From the NCBI GenBank assembly GCA_964035575.1, contig OZ037881.1, positions 930,001 to 994,000 of the forward strand: 64,000 bases of DNA, read 5' to 3'. The stretch's first letter is position 1. Each line of letters starts with the position of its first letter. A program made the translations under genes and the position numbers. Under the pieces are notes generated by a model. It searched no databases, was not told the origin of the DNA, and was given only the letters and a program-made list of their open reading frames with translations. Of this stretch, positions 53,101-63,322 are shown one piece after another. Source of the stretch: Rhynchopus sp. YZ270_cl-10 (Eukaryota > Euglenozoa > Diplonemea > Diplonemida > Diplonemidae).

Positions 53101-56100
53101 GACTGCAGAGGCTGGTGACCAGCAGGCTGAAGTTGCCAGACTGAGTGGCGAACTTGCAGCAAGAGAGACTGAGCTCACAACGACGAAGGAGACCCTTGTC
53201 GAGACAGAGCAGGAAGTGAGCACACTGCAGGAGAAGGTGAAACAAGAAGAGTTGGTTGTTGCTGAGACTACACAGAAGCTTGAGGCGAAGGATGTGGAGC
53301 TGACGACAACTGTTGCTGAGTTGACACAGACAAAGGAGACTTTGACCACAACTGAGACTGAGGCTGCAACAACGAAGGAAAACGACGACAAAGAGCTTCA
53401 GGAGACACAGCAGAAGCTTGAGGAGGCAACAGCAACAGCTGCTGCCACAGCAGCTACACTTGCAGCAACAAAGGAAACTCTTGAACAAACTGAATCTGAG
53501 CTTGCAGAACGGAGCGAAGCACTCAAGGCAAAGGAGGCAGAAGCTGAGTCCACAGCAGCACAACTGGCAGCAACAACTGCAACCATGACTGCGGAGGCTG
53601 GTGACCAGCAGGCCGAAGTTGCGAGGCTGAGTGGTGAACTTGCAGCAAGAGAGACTGAGCTCACAACAACGAAGGAAACCCTTGTCGAGACGACACAGAA
53701 GCTTGAGGAGACAACTGCAACAAGCACTACAACAGCAGCAACACTTGAGACAACAAAAGAGACTCTTGTTGCGACAGAGCAGGAAGTGAGCACACTGCAG
53801 GAGAAGGTGAAGCAAGAGGAGTTGGTTGTTGCCGAGACCACACAGAAGCTTGAGGCGAAGGATGTGGAGCTGACGACAACTGTTGCTGAGTTGACACAGA
53901 CAAAGGAGACTTTGACCACAACTGAGACTGAGGCTGCAACAACGAAGGAAAACGACGACAAAGAGCTTCAGGAGACACAGCAGAAGCTTGAGGAGGCAAC
54001 AGCAGCTGCTGCTGCCACAGCAGCTACACTTGCAGCAACAAAGGAGACTCTTGAACAAACTGAATCTGAGCTTGCAGAACGGAGCGAAGCACTCAAGGCA
54101 AAGGAGGCCGAAGCTGAGTCCACAGCAGCACAGCTTGCCGCAACGACTGCAACCCTGACTGCGGAGGCTGGTGACCAGCAGGCTGAAGTTGCGAGGCTGA
54201 GTGGCGAACTTGCAGCAAGAGAGACTGAGCTTACCACTGCAAAGGAATCTATTGTTGAGACCACACAGAAGCTTGAGGCGAAGGATGTGGAGCTGACGAC
54301 AACTGTTGCTGAGTTGACACAGACAAAGGAGACTTTGACCACAACTGAGACTGAGGCTGCAACAACGAAGGAAAACAACGACAAGGAGCTTCAGGAGACA
54401 CAGCAGAAGCTTGAGGAGGCAACAGCAACTGCTGCTGCCACAGCAGCAACACTTGCAGCAACAAAGGAAACTCTTGAGAAGACTGAATCTGAGCTTGCAG
54501 AACGGAGTGAAGCACTCAAAGCAAAGGAGGCAGAAGCTGAGTCCACAGCAGCACAGCTGGCAGCAACCACAGCATCTATGACTGCGGAGGCTGGTGACCA
54601 GCAGGCCGAAGTTGCGAGGCTGAGCGGTGAACTTGCAGCAAGAGAGACTGAACTCACAACAACGAAGGAATCCCTTGTGGAGACAACACAGAAGCTTGAG
54701 GAGACAACTGCAACAAGCACTGCAACAGCAGCAACACTTGAGACAACAAAAGAGACCCTTGTTGCGACAGAGCAGGAAGTGAGCACACTGCAGGAGAAGG
54801 TGAAGCAAGAAGAATTGGTTGTTGCCGAGACAACACAGAAGCTTGAGGCGAAGGATGTGGAGCTGACGACAACTGTTGCTGAGTTGACACAAACGAAGGA
54901 GACTTTGACCACAACTGAGACTGAGGCTGCAACAACGAAGGAAAACAACGACAAGGAGCTTCAGGAGACACAGCAGAAGCTTGAGGAGGCAACAGCAGCT
55001 GCTGCTGCCACAGCAGCTACACTTGCAGCAACAAAAGAAACTCTTGAACAAACTGAGTCTGAGCTTGCAGAACGGAGTGAAGCACTCAAGGCAAAGGAGG
55101 CCGAAGCTGAGTCCACAGCAGCACAGCTGGCAGCAACCACAGCATCTATGACTGCGGAGGCTGGTGACCAGCAGGCTGAAGTTGCCAGACTGAGTGGTGA
55201 ACTTGCAGCAAGAGAGACTGAGCTCACAACAACGAAGGAAACCCTTGTCGAGACGACACAGAAGCTTGAGGAGACAACTGCAACAAGCACTGCAACAGCA
55301 GCAACACTTGAGACAACAAAGGAGACTCTTGTTGCGACAGAGCAGGAAGTGAGCACACTGCAGGAGAAGGTGAAGCAAGAGGAGTTGGTTGTTGCCGAGA
55401 CCACACAGAAGCTTGAGGCGAAGGATGTGGAGCTGACGACAACTGTTGCTGAGTTGACACAGACAAAGGAGACTTTGACCACAACTGAGACTGAGGCTGC
55501 AACAACGAAGGAAAACAACGATAAAGAGCTTCAGGAGACACAGCAGAAGCTCGAGGAGGCAACAGCAGCTGCTACTGCCACAGCAGCTACACTTGCAGCA
55601 ACAAAGGAAACTCTTGAACAAACTGAATCTGAGCTTGCAGAACGGAGCGAAGCACTCAAGGCAAAGGAGGCCGAAGCTGAGTCCACAGCAGCACAACTGG
55701 CAGCAACGACTGCAACCATGACTGCGGAGGCTGGTGACCAGCAGGCTGAAGTTGTCAGACTGAGTGGTGAACTTGCTTCCACCTCTGCGACGCTTGCTAC
55801 TACCAAGGAGACTCTTGTTGCGACAGAGCAGGAAGTGAGCACACTGCAGGAGAAGGTGAAACAGGAGGAGTTGGTTGTTGCTGAGACCACACAGAAGCTT
55901 GAGGCGAAGGATGTGGAGCTGACGGCCACGCGGGAGGAGCTTGTTGCGACCACGGCTACGTTTGCAGAGCAGGAGGAGACGCTCTTGGCGGAGGTGACGA
56001 CTGTGAAGCAGGAGCTTGTCGCGAAGACAGAAGAGCTCTCTGCCAATGCACAGGAGGTTGTCGTCCTTCGCACGCAGGCTGAGACAGAGAAACGCGAGCT

Positions 56101-57430
56101 CAGCGACCAAAGCGGTGCTGCCCTGGCAGCCAAGACTACCGAGCTTGCAGCCCGAACTGAAGAACTCACCCGCCTCACCGCACAGCTCCAGGACATCAAC
56201 GCAGAGCACGACCGCACAAAGACCGCACTCTCAGAGAAGGAAGCAGAGTCTGCAGGATGGTTCAACGAGCTTGGCGAAAAGCAGGCAGAAATGAAGACTC
56301 TTGCTGCCGAAGCCAACAACCGCGAAGAACTCCTTGCGAGCAAGGACAAGGCTCTGCAAGCCAAGCAGGAATCCCTGGATGACAAAGACACCGAAATGAC
56401 ACGCCTGACTAGCGAGGTGGCGGCGCTTACCCATCAGCTGGATGATCTGCGCAGCAGATTGGAAGACAAGACACGCGCAATGGACGCAGCCATGACGGTT
56501 CGTGCAGACGACAGAAACGAAGAAATGGCACGTCTCCAGGAGGCTACGCTGGTTGCACAGACGCTCGCTGAAGAGAAGGTGGCAGAGAACCTCCGACTGC
56601 GTGAGGTGACCAAGGTGAAGTTCGATGAAAAGCGTGCCGAAACAGAGCGCCTCTCTCAGGAGCTGGCTGCAAAGAGCCAGGAGCACGGCACCCTTGAAGA
56701 GAAATATGAGCAAATCCGCCAGCAGTTTACGCAGCAGACTGCTCGCTTTACGCAGATCGAGACACAAAATCTGCAACTTCATCAGATCATCCGAGAACAC
56801 GAGGCAGAATTGGCCCGTCTACGTAACACTCACCAGGCAGATGTGCAATGCCAAGCTGAGTTGCGTAATTTAGTCAATCAGAAGAGTGGTGATGCGTTGG
56901 CGGCAATGCGGGATATGAAGGGAATGGACAAAGGGACGCTTGAGATTATTAAGAATTTGTTTGAACAGATTGATGCGAAGGAGAATGAGTTGGAGGAGAA
57001 GAAGGAGAATCTGCTGTCTTTGCCGAAGCTTTTGGAGCTGCAGTTTGAAGACCAGAAAAATGAGTTTAAGTCGAAAATTACATCATTGGAGCAGGACAAC
57101 CACAGCCTGCGTGCGAGGTTGGAGAGACAGACACCAAGCGAGGCCCCATCTCTTGCGAGGCGGACCTCCCAGGTAGACCCACGCTCGCCACCACCTCACA
57201 ACCCATTCTTCGATATCCACGGTAGTAGACCAAGCATACCCTCCCTCCCGATCAACGCCGCAGCGCCACGCCCAGCAGGTCCCCAAACCGGCCGCGCAAT
57301 GCCAGTCAACTTCACCCCCCGCGAACGCGTCCCCGTCTCACGAGACCACTGGACCTGCAGAAGCTGCTCCACGATCAACCCAACCTCTCGAGGGGCATGC
57401 CAAGTCTGTTATGAGCCAAAGCCGCTTTGA
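50159..57430 (+). CDS. Kinesin-3-like motor with giant repeat coiled coil and C-terminal RanBP2 zinc finger
   Basis: Exons 50159-51589, 51747-51842 and 51890-57430; introns are GTATG...CAG (157 and 47 bp); 2355 residues. The motor domain occupies about residues 15-375: P-loop GQTGSGKT (131-138), switch I NKESSRSH, switch II DLAGSE, and YRDSKLTYILKDSLGN. The stretch MKVREDPRTGPFVAGL and the neck ARSIQNKAKANQDENIKLVQ resemble kinesin-3; no FHA domain is seen. About 1800 residues of coiled coil follow, with seven tandem units of about 190 residues (roughly 664-1856) very rich in Thr, Glu and Ala. Near the end a Pro-rich linker leads to a RanBP2-type zinc finger (WTCRSCSTINPTSRGACQVC). This finger usually binds ubiquitin, RNA or Ran. 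Its presence on a kinesin tail suggests an unusual cargo or regulator. Plus-end transport is expected from an N-terminal motor. Confidence 0.93.
52355..55930. repeat. Tandem 570-bp coding repeats in the kinesin stalk
   Basis: Copies of GGAGACACAGCAGAAGCTTG begin near 52915, 53401, 53971, 54394, 54964 and 55534, spaced 486, 570, 423, 570 and 570 bp, with a less regular copy before them. The shorter units lack 84 and 147 bp. All differences are multiples of three, so the frame is kept. Neighbouring copies are nearly identical, implying recent unequal exchange. The codon bias also leaves long open frames on the opposite strand, which are not genes. Confidence 0.93.
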
Positions 57431-59804
57431 GAGAGAGAGAGAGAGTGTGTGTGATTTTTTTGACTAAAAACTTAAATTTTGATCAAAGTGGTGTTGGCTG
57501 AAGGGGTGATTCGCACTTCTTGCGCATTTTTTGCGTTCCCCCTCCCTTAGTCACACCAAATGATATTTTTTCGTCGCTCCCATAGGTAGTAAATGAGGGG
57601 CTTTGAAGTCACATTTTTTTTTGAAAAAAAAATGATGAAATTCACTCCTTCATGCAGAGGAAGGCCCAGGATTGGGATGTCTCTTTCCTTCGTGGAGCTA
57701 ACAGCAAAAAGTTTCCAATTTTTTTCATCTGTACTAACGCAATCAAGTTTTTCAAAATAAAGAACGGTAAATGCTGTTCGTGTTTTGCCAAAAAAATCTT
57801 CCCAAATGGTAAAACAAAAATGTGTGTGCATTTGGTGATGTGCATTCGTCTATTATTTTATTATTATTTTTCGCCTTCTATCCGAGCCCTTTCTAACAAT
57901 GCAAAAAAAAAAAAAAAAAAACAGACTTTTCTCCTCCTTTTTCTGGCTTCCCTTTTTATGTGTATATGAGACACAAAGTCATCTTTCAAGTACATTTTTT
58001 GTCGGGAAATTTTGATTCCTCTGAGTTTTTTTTAGGTTGTGGGTGGGATGTGTGTGTGTGGGTCCCGTGTATGACCCATTCTTAGTTTTGGTGTTGTGAC
58101 ACAAAACGGGGGAATATCGTTTTTGAACGAAAAAAGAAAAGAGAAAAAAAAGGCGGTCCGAGTAATAAAAGCGTTTTTTGAAAAGTGGAGTGCATCCTCG
58201 GGTGTCTACACTAATACAACCAAGTTTTCAATAGCAGACAGTGGAGATTGCACAAACTGTGGCAACACAACCGAGGCAACTACACTACTCCAACAATCTA
58301 TCAATAAATTAATAAACAGCCAACAACCCCCATAGGAGGTAAAGCATTTCTCTCTATGCCCAGTATTTCCAATTCCCACAGGATAATATAGAGGGCTGTG
58401 ACAAAAAAAAAAAAACGACAGAAATGCTAAATTCCTGCGCCTGTAGAGGCGCCTGTACTCATGTGTTTTGCTTTCCCCAGCTTGTTGGAAAAATGTCAGA
58501 CGAGGGTTTTTTTTTTTAAAAATGTTTTCTCTCATTGGGGCTGAAAAGGGGGGGTGTGCGTTTGATAACTAATAGGGATAATTCTTGCGCAGAATATGGT
58601 CTCAAGGTGTATGTGTGTGTGTGGAATACCCATCAGGGACTGGACGTCTGCTGGGTATTGTATGTAATTTTATTTTATTTTGATGGCAAAGAGAAGCGAA
58701 TACAAATGTATTACAAATTGGGGTTCATTTTTTTTTGGGGGAAATGACTGTGTGTGCCTGCAGTTTTCACAGCAACTCCTAAATGCAACATTTTCCGGGG
58801 TTCGATAACCCGCGGAATGTCAGCGTCCCAGAGGCGTTTGTACTATCAACGTCACTTTTTTCCCCAAGAAAATGCCTCCCCTTCAGCTCATGACTCCCAC
58901 CCGCCTTCGTTAACAGTGATGTGTTTGTTTGTTTGTTTTTTTGTTTGTTTTGAGGGGAGAAAGGAGAACAATGGATGTGTGCACGTCACATTATCTCACA
59001 ATTTTTTATATTCAGTTGTCATATCCTGAAGTCAGATTCTATTTTTTGTAGCGACCAGACGCTTCCACTAGTAGGAAGCGGCACGCACAACGATTTTTTT
59101 CTCTTCATTTTCTTAAAATTCTTTTACGATACTGTTCATTCAACATATCACATGTTTCAACTTTTCTTGAAGTGCTCTCTGGGTAGTTCGATAACCCCGC
59201 GGAGAACCAGTGTCCTGCACCCCACCGGTGTACGGTGAGGCATTTGCACTTTCAACTTCTCTTTTCTTGTTCTCCCCACTAACCTAACTCGAGAGGGTGG
59301 CTCTGAGAGACTTCTCTCTTTTTTGGAATAATTTAGGTGTGATATCTGGATTTTTTTCTTCGGGTTTTTCAGTTTTCACGGCCTTAGCCAGTGCATTCAT
59401 TCCTTTTAAGGTGACTCAGTCAGGCGTTTGAGGCTTACGTTCATCTTACAAACTTTTTCTTATGCACCATCGACCCCCCCTTTATTTGGCCACGCTGCAG
59501 CAGCCCTAACTTTTTGTCTTACTGCAGCCCCAAATGGGGGGGAAACGCACGGATTATGAGGAATGTTGGGGGGGGGGGAGCGACTCTCTAGCATTTTGTG
59601 GCAAAGTGTAACAAAACAGATGAGGGGGTGTTCACTACAAAAAAAAAAGGGGAAAAGGAAAAAGCCTCCGTGTTTTTTAGTGTTTGCAATTTCTCACCCC
59701 TCCGCCCCCCTTCACCCCATCTGTCCCGTACCCACGAATCTCGTGTACACACCATACCCACACTCTCGACAGCCCGTAACCGCACACCACAACAAAGCAC
59801 AAAA
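57431..59804. other. Gene-free spacer before the P0 genes
   Basis: No supportable gene. It holds the fourth CTACACTAATACAACC copy (58184-58231), GTTCGATAACCCGCGGAATG near 58799 and GTTCGATAACCCCGCGGAGA near 59189 with their TTTGCACTTTCAAC tails, and GAGGCTTACGTTCATCTTAC near 59429. The GTTCGA stretches resemble a tRNA T-loop, but no cloverleaf can be completed. Confidence 0.6.
58184..58231. repeat. Dispersed CTACACTAATACAACC motif, copy 4
   Basis: Reads AGTGGAGTGCATCCTCGGGT then GTCTACACTAATACAACCAA and GTTTTCA. Best preserved relative to copies at 21273, 41287 and 42317. Confidence 0.7.
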
Positions 59805-61020
59805 ATGGCCACCCGTACTTACTCGGACAAGAAGATCGGATTCTTCGTGAAGATGAACAAGTACTTCGACGAGTACGAGAAGATTGTGGTTGTGAACTGC
59901 GACAACGTGACCTCCCGTCAGTTCAACACCATGCGCATTGGTCTGCGTAAGTCCGGAGAGTTCCCGATTGAGGGAAAGATTCTGATGGGCAAGAACACCC
60001 TGATGAAGAAGTGCCTTTCCGAGCGTCTTGAGGCTGACCCCGAGAACGAGCTGAAGAAGGTCCAGTTCGAGAAGTTCTCCGAGCTCCTGAAGCTGAACGT
60101 TGGCCTCATCTTCACCAACGGTATGTCTCTTTTCTTGTCAACAAAATATCCATCAAACGACAACACTTTTGTCGTGTAAGGTGAGTGACCGAAACCTCCT
60201 TTAACCATTACCAACCTTTATAACCACCCTCACAGACGACCTTGTTGAGGTTGACAAGATGATGAAGGAGCACGTTGTGCAGTCCATCGCGCGTGTGGGT
60301 GCCAAGGCCCCGTGCGACGTGCACGTCCCCAAGGGAGTGACCAACCTTGAGCCCGGACAGACCTCGTTCTTCCAGGCCCTGAACATCCACACCAAGATTT
60401 TCAAGTCCAACATCGAGATCCTGAACGACGTTCACCTGATCAAGGAGGGAGAGAAGGTCGGACCGTCTGAGGCCACCCTCCTCCAGAAGCTGAACATCAA
60501 GCCGTTCTACTACGGACTTGTGGTATGTCACATCTTGCACACTCTTCATTCTTCCCCATCTCTCTCATGTGCCCTCGTCCAACATGATCACACTATTGAT
60601 TTTCACTAGTATGACACCCACGATCACACCACCCACCATCCTTAGATGCTGATGATCTGCGACAAGGGATCGTTCTACAGCCCTGCCGTCCTCTCCATGA
60701 CCGACGACGTGAAGACCGCCAAGGTGCAGGCCGCCATTGCCAACATCGCCAAGCTCTCCCTCGGAACTGGCTACACCACCGAGGCGTCCCTGCCCCACGT
60801 GGCCATCAACGCGTTCAAGAACATCTTCTCCGTGTCCCTCGGAACCGACTACGACTTCGATGCCTTCAACGCCGCCCAGCTCAAGCAGGACATCAAGGAG
60901 GGCAAGGTGTCCGCCGCACCTGCCGCTGCCGCCCCGGCTGCCTCCGCCGCTGCACCTGCCGCCGCAGCACCCGTTGAGGAGTCTGAGGACGAGGAGATGG
61001 AGATCGACCTGTTCGCATAG
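59805..61020 (+). CDS. RPLP0: 60S acidic ribosomal stalk protein P0 (uL10), copy A
   Basis: Exons 59805-60120, 60236-60522 and 60646-61020; introns 115 and 123 bp start GTATGT and end CACAG and CTTAG; 325 residues. P0 anchors the P1/P2 stalk on the large ribosomal subunit and recruits elongation factors. Recognisable segments are FVKMNKYFDEYEKIVVVNCD, ILMGKNTLMKKCL, GAKAPCDVHVPKGVTNLEPG, FFQALNIHTKIFKSNIEI, LIKEGEKVGPSEATLL, then an Ala/Pro hinge and an acidic tail. The tail ends EESEDEEMEIDLFA rather than the usual eukaryotic DMGFGLFD, so the factor-binding end is altered. Codons are strongly biased to C/G at third positions, as expected for high expression. A second copy with the same protein starts 266 bp downstream. 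Confidence 0.97.
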
Positions 61021-61286
61021 ACAGCTCAGGAAGAGGTGTAGTCACAGAGGAAGCCAGCAAGGGACTTTGTGAGGACTCCCACCGGTCAACGAATAAAAGA
61101 AATCAGAGACGAAGGTCCTATACGACCCTTGGAATCCAGTAGCAGTTGGATCAAGAAAAGAGAAAAAAGCACAAAAGCACAAAAAAAAAAAGTTACATTC
61201 TTTTGTGTTTATATTGACACCCCCTTAGTTTCCACTTTTACCTCATACAGCTCTGAACACACAACAAAAAAAAACACGACCGCAAA

Positions 61287-62548
61287 ATGGCCACCCGTAC
61301 TTACTCGGACAAGAAGATCGGATTCTTCGTGAAGATGAACAAGTACTTCGACGAGTACGAGAAGATTGTGGTTGTGAACTGCGACAACGTGACCTCCCGT
61401 CAGTTCAACACCATGCGCATTGGTCTGCGTAAGTCCGGAGAGTTCCCGATTGAGGGAAAGATTCTGATGGGCAAGAACACCCTGATGAAGAAGTGCCTTT
61501 CCGAGCGTCTTGAGGCTGACCCCGAGAACGAGCTGAAGAAGGTCCAGTTCGAGAAGTTCTCCGAGCTCCTGAAGCTGAACGTTGGCCTCATCTTCACCAA
61601 CGGTATGTCTCTTTTGTTTACATCCGAAGAACACGAAATGTGATGTGTATAATGAGTAACCATGCCACCCTTTCAGGCAGTGTTGTCCACCTGCCTTGCA
61701 ATGTACGAGTTACAATCAAACCTTTCCTTTGACCATTGTCAACCTTTATAACCACCCTCACAGACGACCTTGTTGAGGTTGACAAGATGATGAAGGAGCA
61801 CGTTGTGCAGTCCATCGCGCGTGTGGGTGCCAAGGCCCCGTGCGACGTGCACGTCCCCAAGGGAGTGACCAACCTTGAGCCCGGACAGACCTCGTTCTTC
61901 CAGGCCCTGAACATCCACACCAAGATTTTCAAGTCCAACATCGAGATCCTGAACGACGTTCACCTGATCAAGGAGGGAGAGAAGGTCGGACCGTCTGAGG
62001 CCACCCTCCTCCAGAAGCTGAACATCAAGCCGTTCTACTACGGACTTGTGGTATGTCACATCTTGCACACTCTTCATTCTTCCCCATCTCTCTCATGTGC
62101 CCTCGTCCAACATGATCACACTATTGATTTTCACTAGTATGACACCCACGATCACACCACCCACCATCCTTAGATGCTGATGATCTGCGACAAGGGATCG
62201 TTCTACAGCCCTGCCGTCCTCTCCATGACCGACGACGTGAAGACCGCCAAGGTGCAGGCCGCCATTGCCAACATCGCCAAGCTCTCCCTCGGAACTGGCT
62301 ACACCACCGAGGCGTCCCTGCCCCACGTGGCCATCAACGCGTTCAAGAACATCTTCTCCGTGTCCCTCGGAACCGACTACGACTTCGATGCCTTCAACGC
62401 CGCCCAGCTCAAGCAGGACATCAAGGAGGGCAAGGTGTCCGCCGCACCTGCCGCTGCCGCCCCGGCTGCCTCCGCCGCTGCACCTGCCGCCGCAGCACCC
62501 GTTGAGGAGTCTGAGGACGAGGAGATGGAGATCGACCTGTTCGCATAG
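61287..62548 (+). CDS. RPLP0: 60S acidic ribosomal stalk protein P0 (uL10), copy B
   Basis: Exons 61287-61602, 61764-62050 and 62174-62548; introns 161 and 123 bp. The predicted protein is identical to copy A (325 residues). The coding sequence and intron 2 match copy A throughout as far as I compared them. Intron 1 differs in its 5' part and length but shares its last 30 or so bases. The upstream regions differ almost at once before the ATG, and the downstream regions diverge about 13 bp after the stop. Both copies look functional. This pattern is what gene conversion, or a very recent tandem duplication followed by replaced flanks, would leave. Confidence 0.97.
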
Positions 62549-63322
62549 ACAGCTCAGGAAGGGCGCTACAGTGGGGAGACATTGCTATCCTTTGTGTAGC
62601 CCCTCGACTGTGCCACGAATGAGAAAAAAAATGCACCCTCACGGTGCCTTGCAGCCATTCCATCACGGAAACTACTGCGGCTCCCTGCACCGCCCAGCTA
62701 GGGGCAACACCCCTAGCTTCTTAGAAAAAAAAAAGAAAAAAGTCATCAAACGAGAGAGAAGGGGAGGGATAATAGACAAACACAAATCAAAGATTGCCCC
62801 TAAATAAAACAAAGCAATACTAAAAAAAACCAAAGCAAAAATGAATGATTTAAAAAAACCGCGTTCAGAGTCAATGTGAAACTTGGAGGGATAAAAAACC
62901 CGAAAATCCAAAAACAAAACCCAAAAAAAAACCAAAAAAAAAAAACACAAAAAAACTACCCAAACCCAAAAGCCCTGCTTAGGCAGTAAGACAAAAAAAA
63001 ACTCTCTCATCGCAAAAACCCTCTCTCTCTCCCCTTTCTTGGTTCTTATATAACATCCCAACAACCCTGCGCAAAGCCTTCCACCTGCCGTACGATGCCG
63101 CTTTGTGATCAATATTTCGCCATGAGACAGACAGAGTTTCATCTTAGTGGATTGCTGGTCCTGTAGGGTTGCATCAGCAGGCTGTATTTCGAGCATGTTT
63201 TTCAAACCCCCAATAAAAATTACCTTTTTTCATCACCTTTCAGGGTCGGGAACCCCATCCCCCCCCACCCTTTCTCCCATACACATTTTGTCGATTACCC
63301 GAACAACCCCTCTACCCCCAGG
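62549..63322. other. Intergenic spacer
   Basis: A/T-rich and C-rich low-complexity DNA, no gene seen. The 80 bp before the next start are pyrimidine-rich and end CCCCCAGG-ATG, so a splice acceptor there is possible. Confidence 0.55.

Noticed and set aside
52912-55518. Row of Ser/Val-rich minus-strand frames of about 187 codons
   Set aside because: Each is the same antisense shadow of one 570 bp repeat unit.
52508-56209. Very long open frame (1233 codons) on the - strand, rich in Cys and Leu
   Set aside because: It is antisense to the kinesin repeats. Their narrow codon set (GAG, ACA, GCA, AAG) leaves no stops on the other strand; the product is a compositional mirror with no globular pattern.
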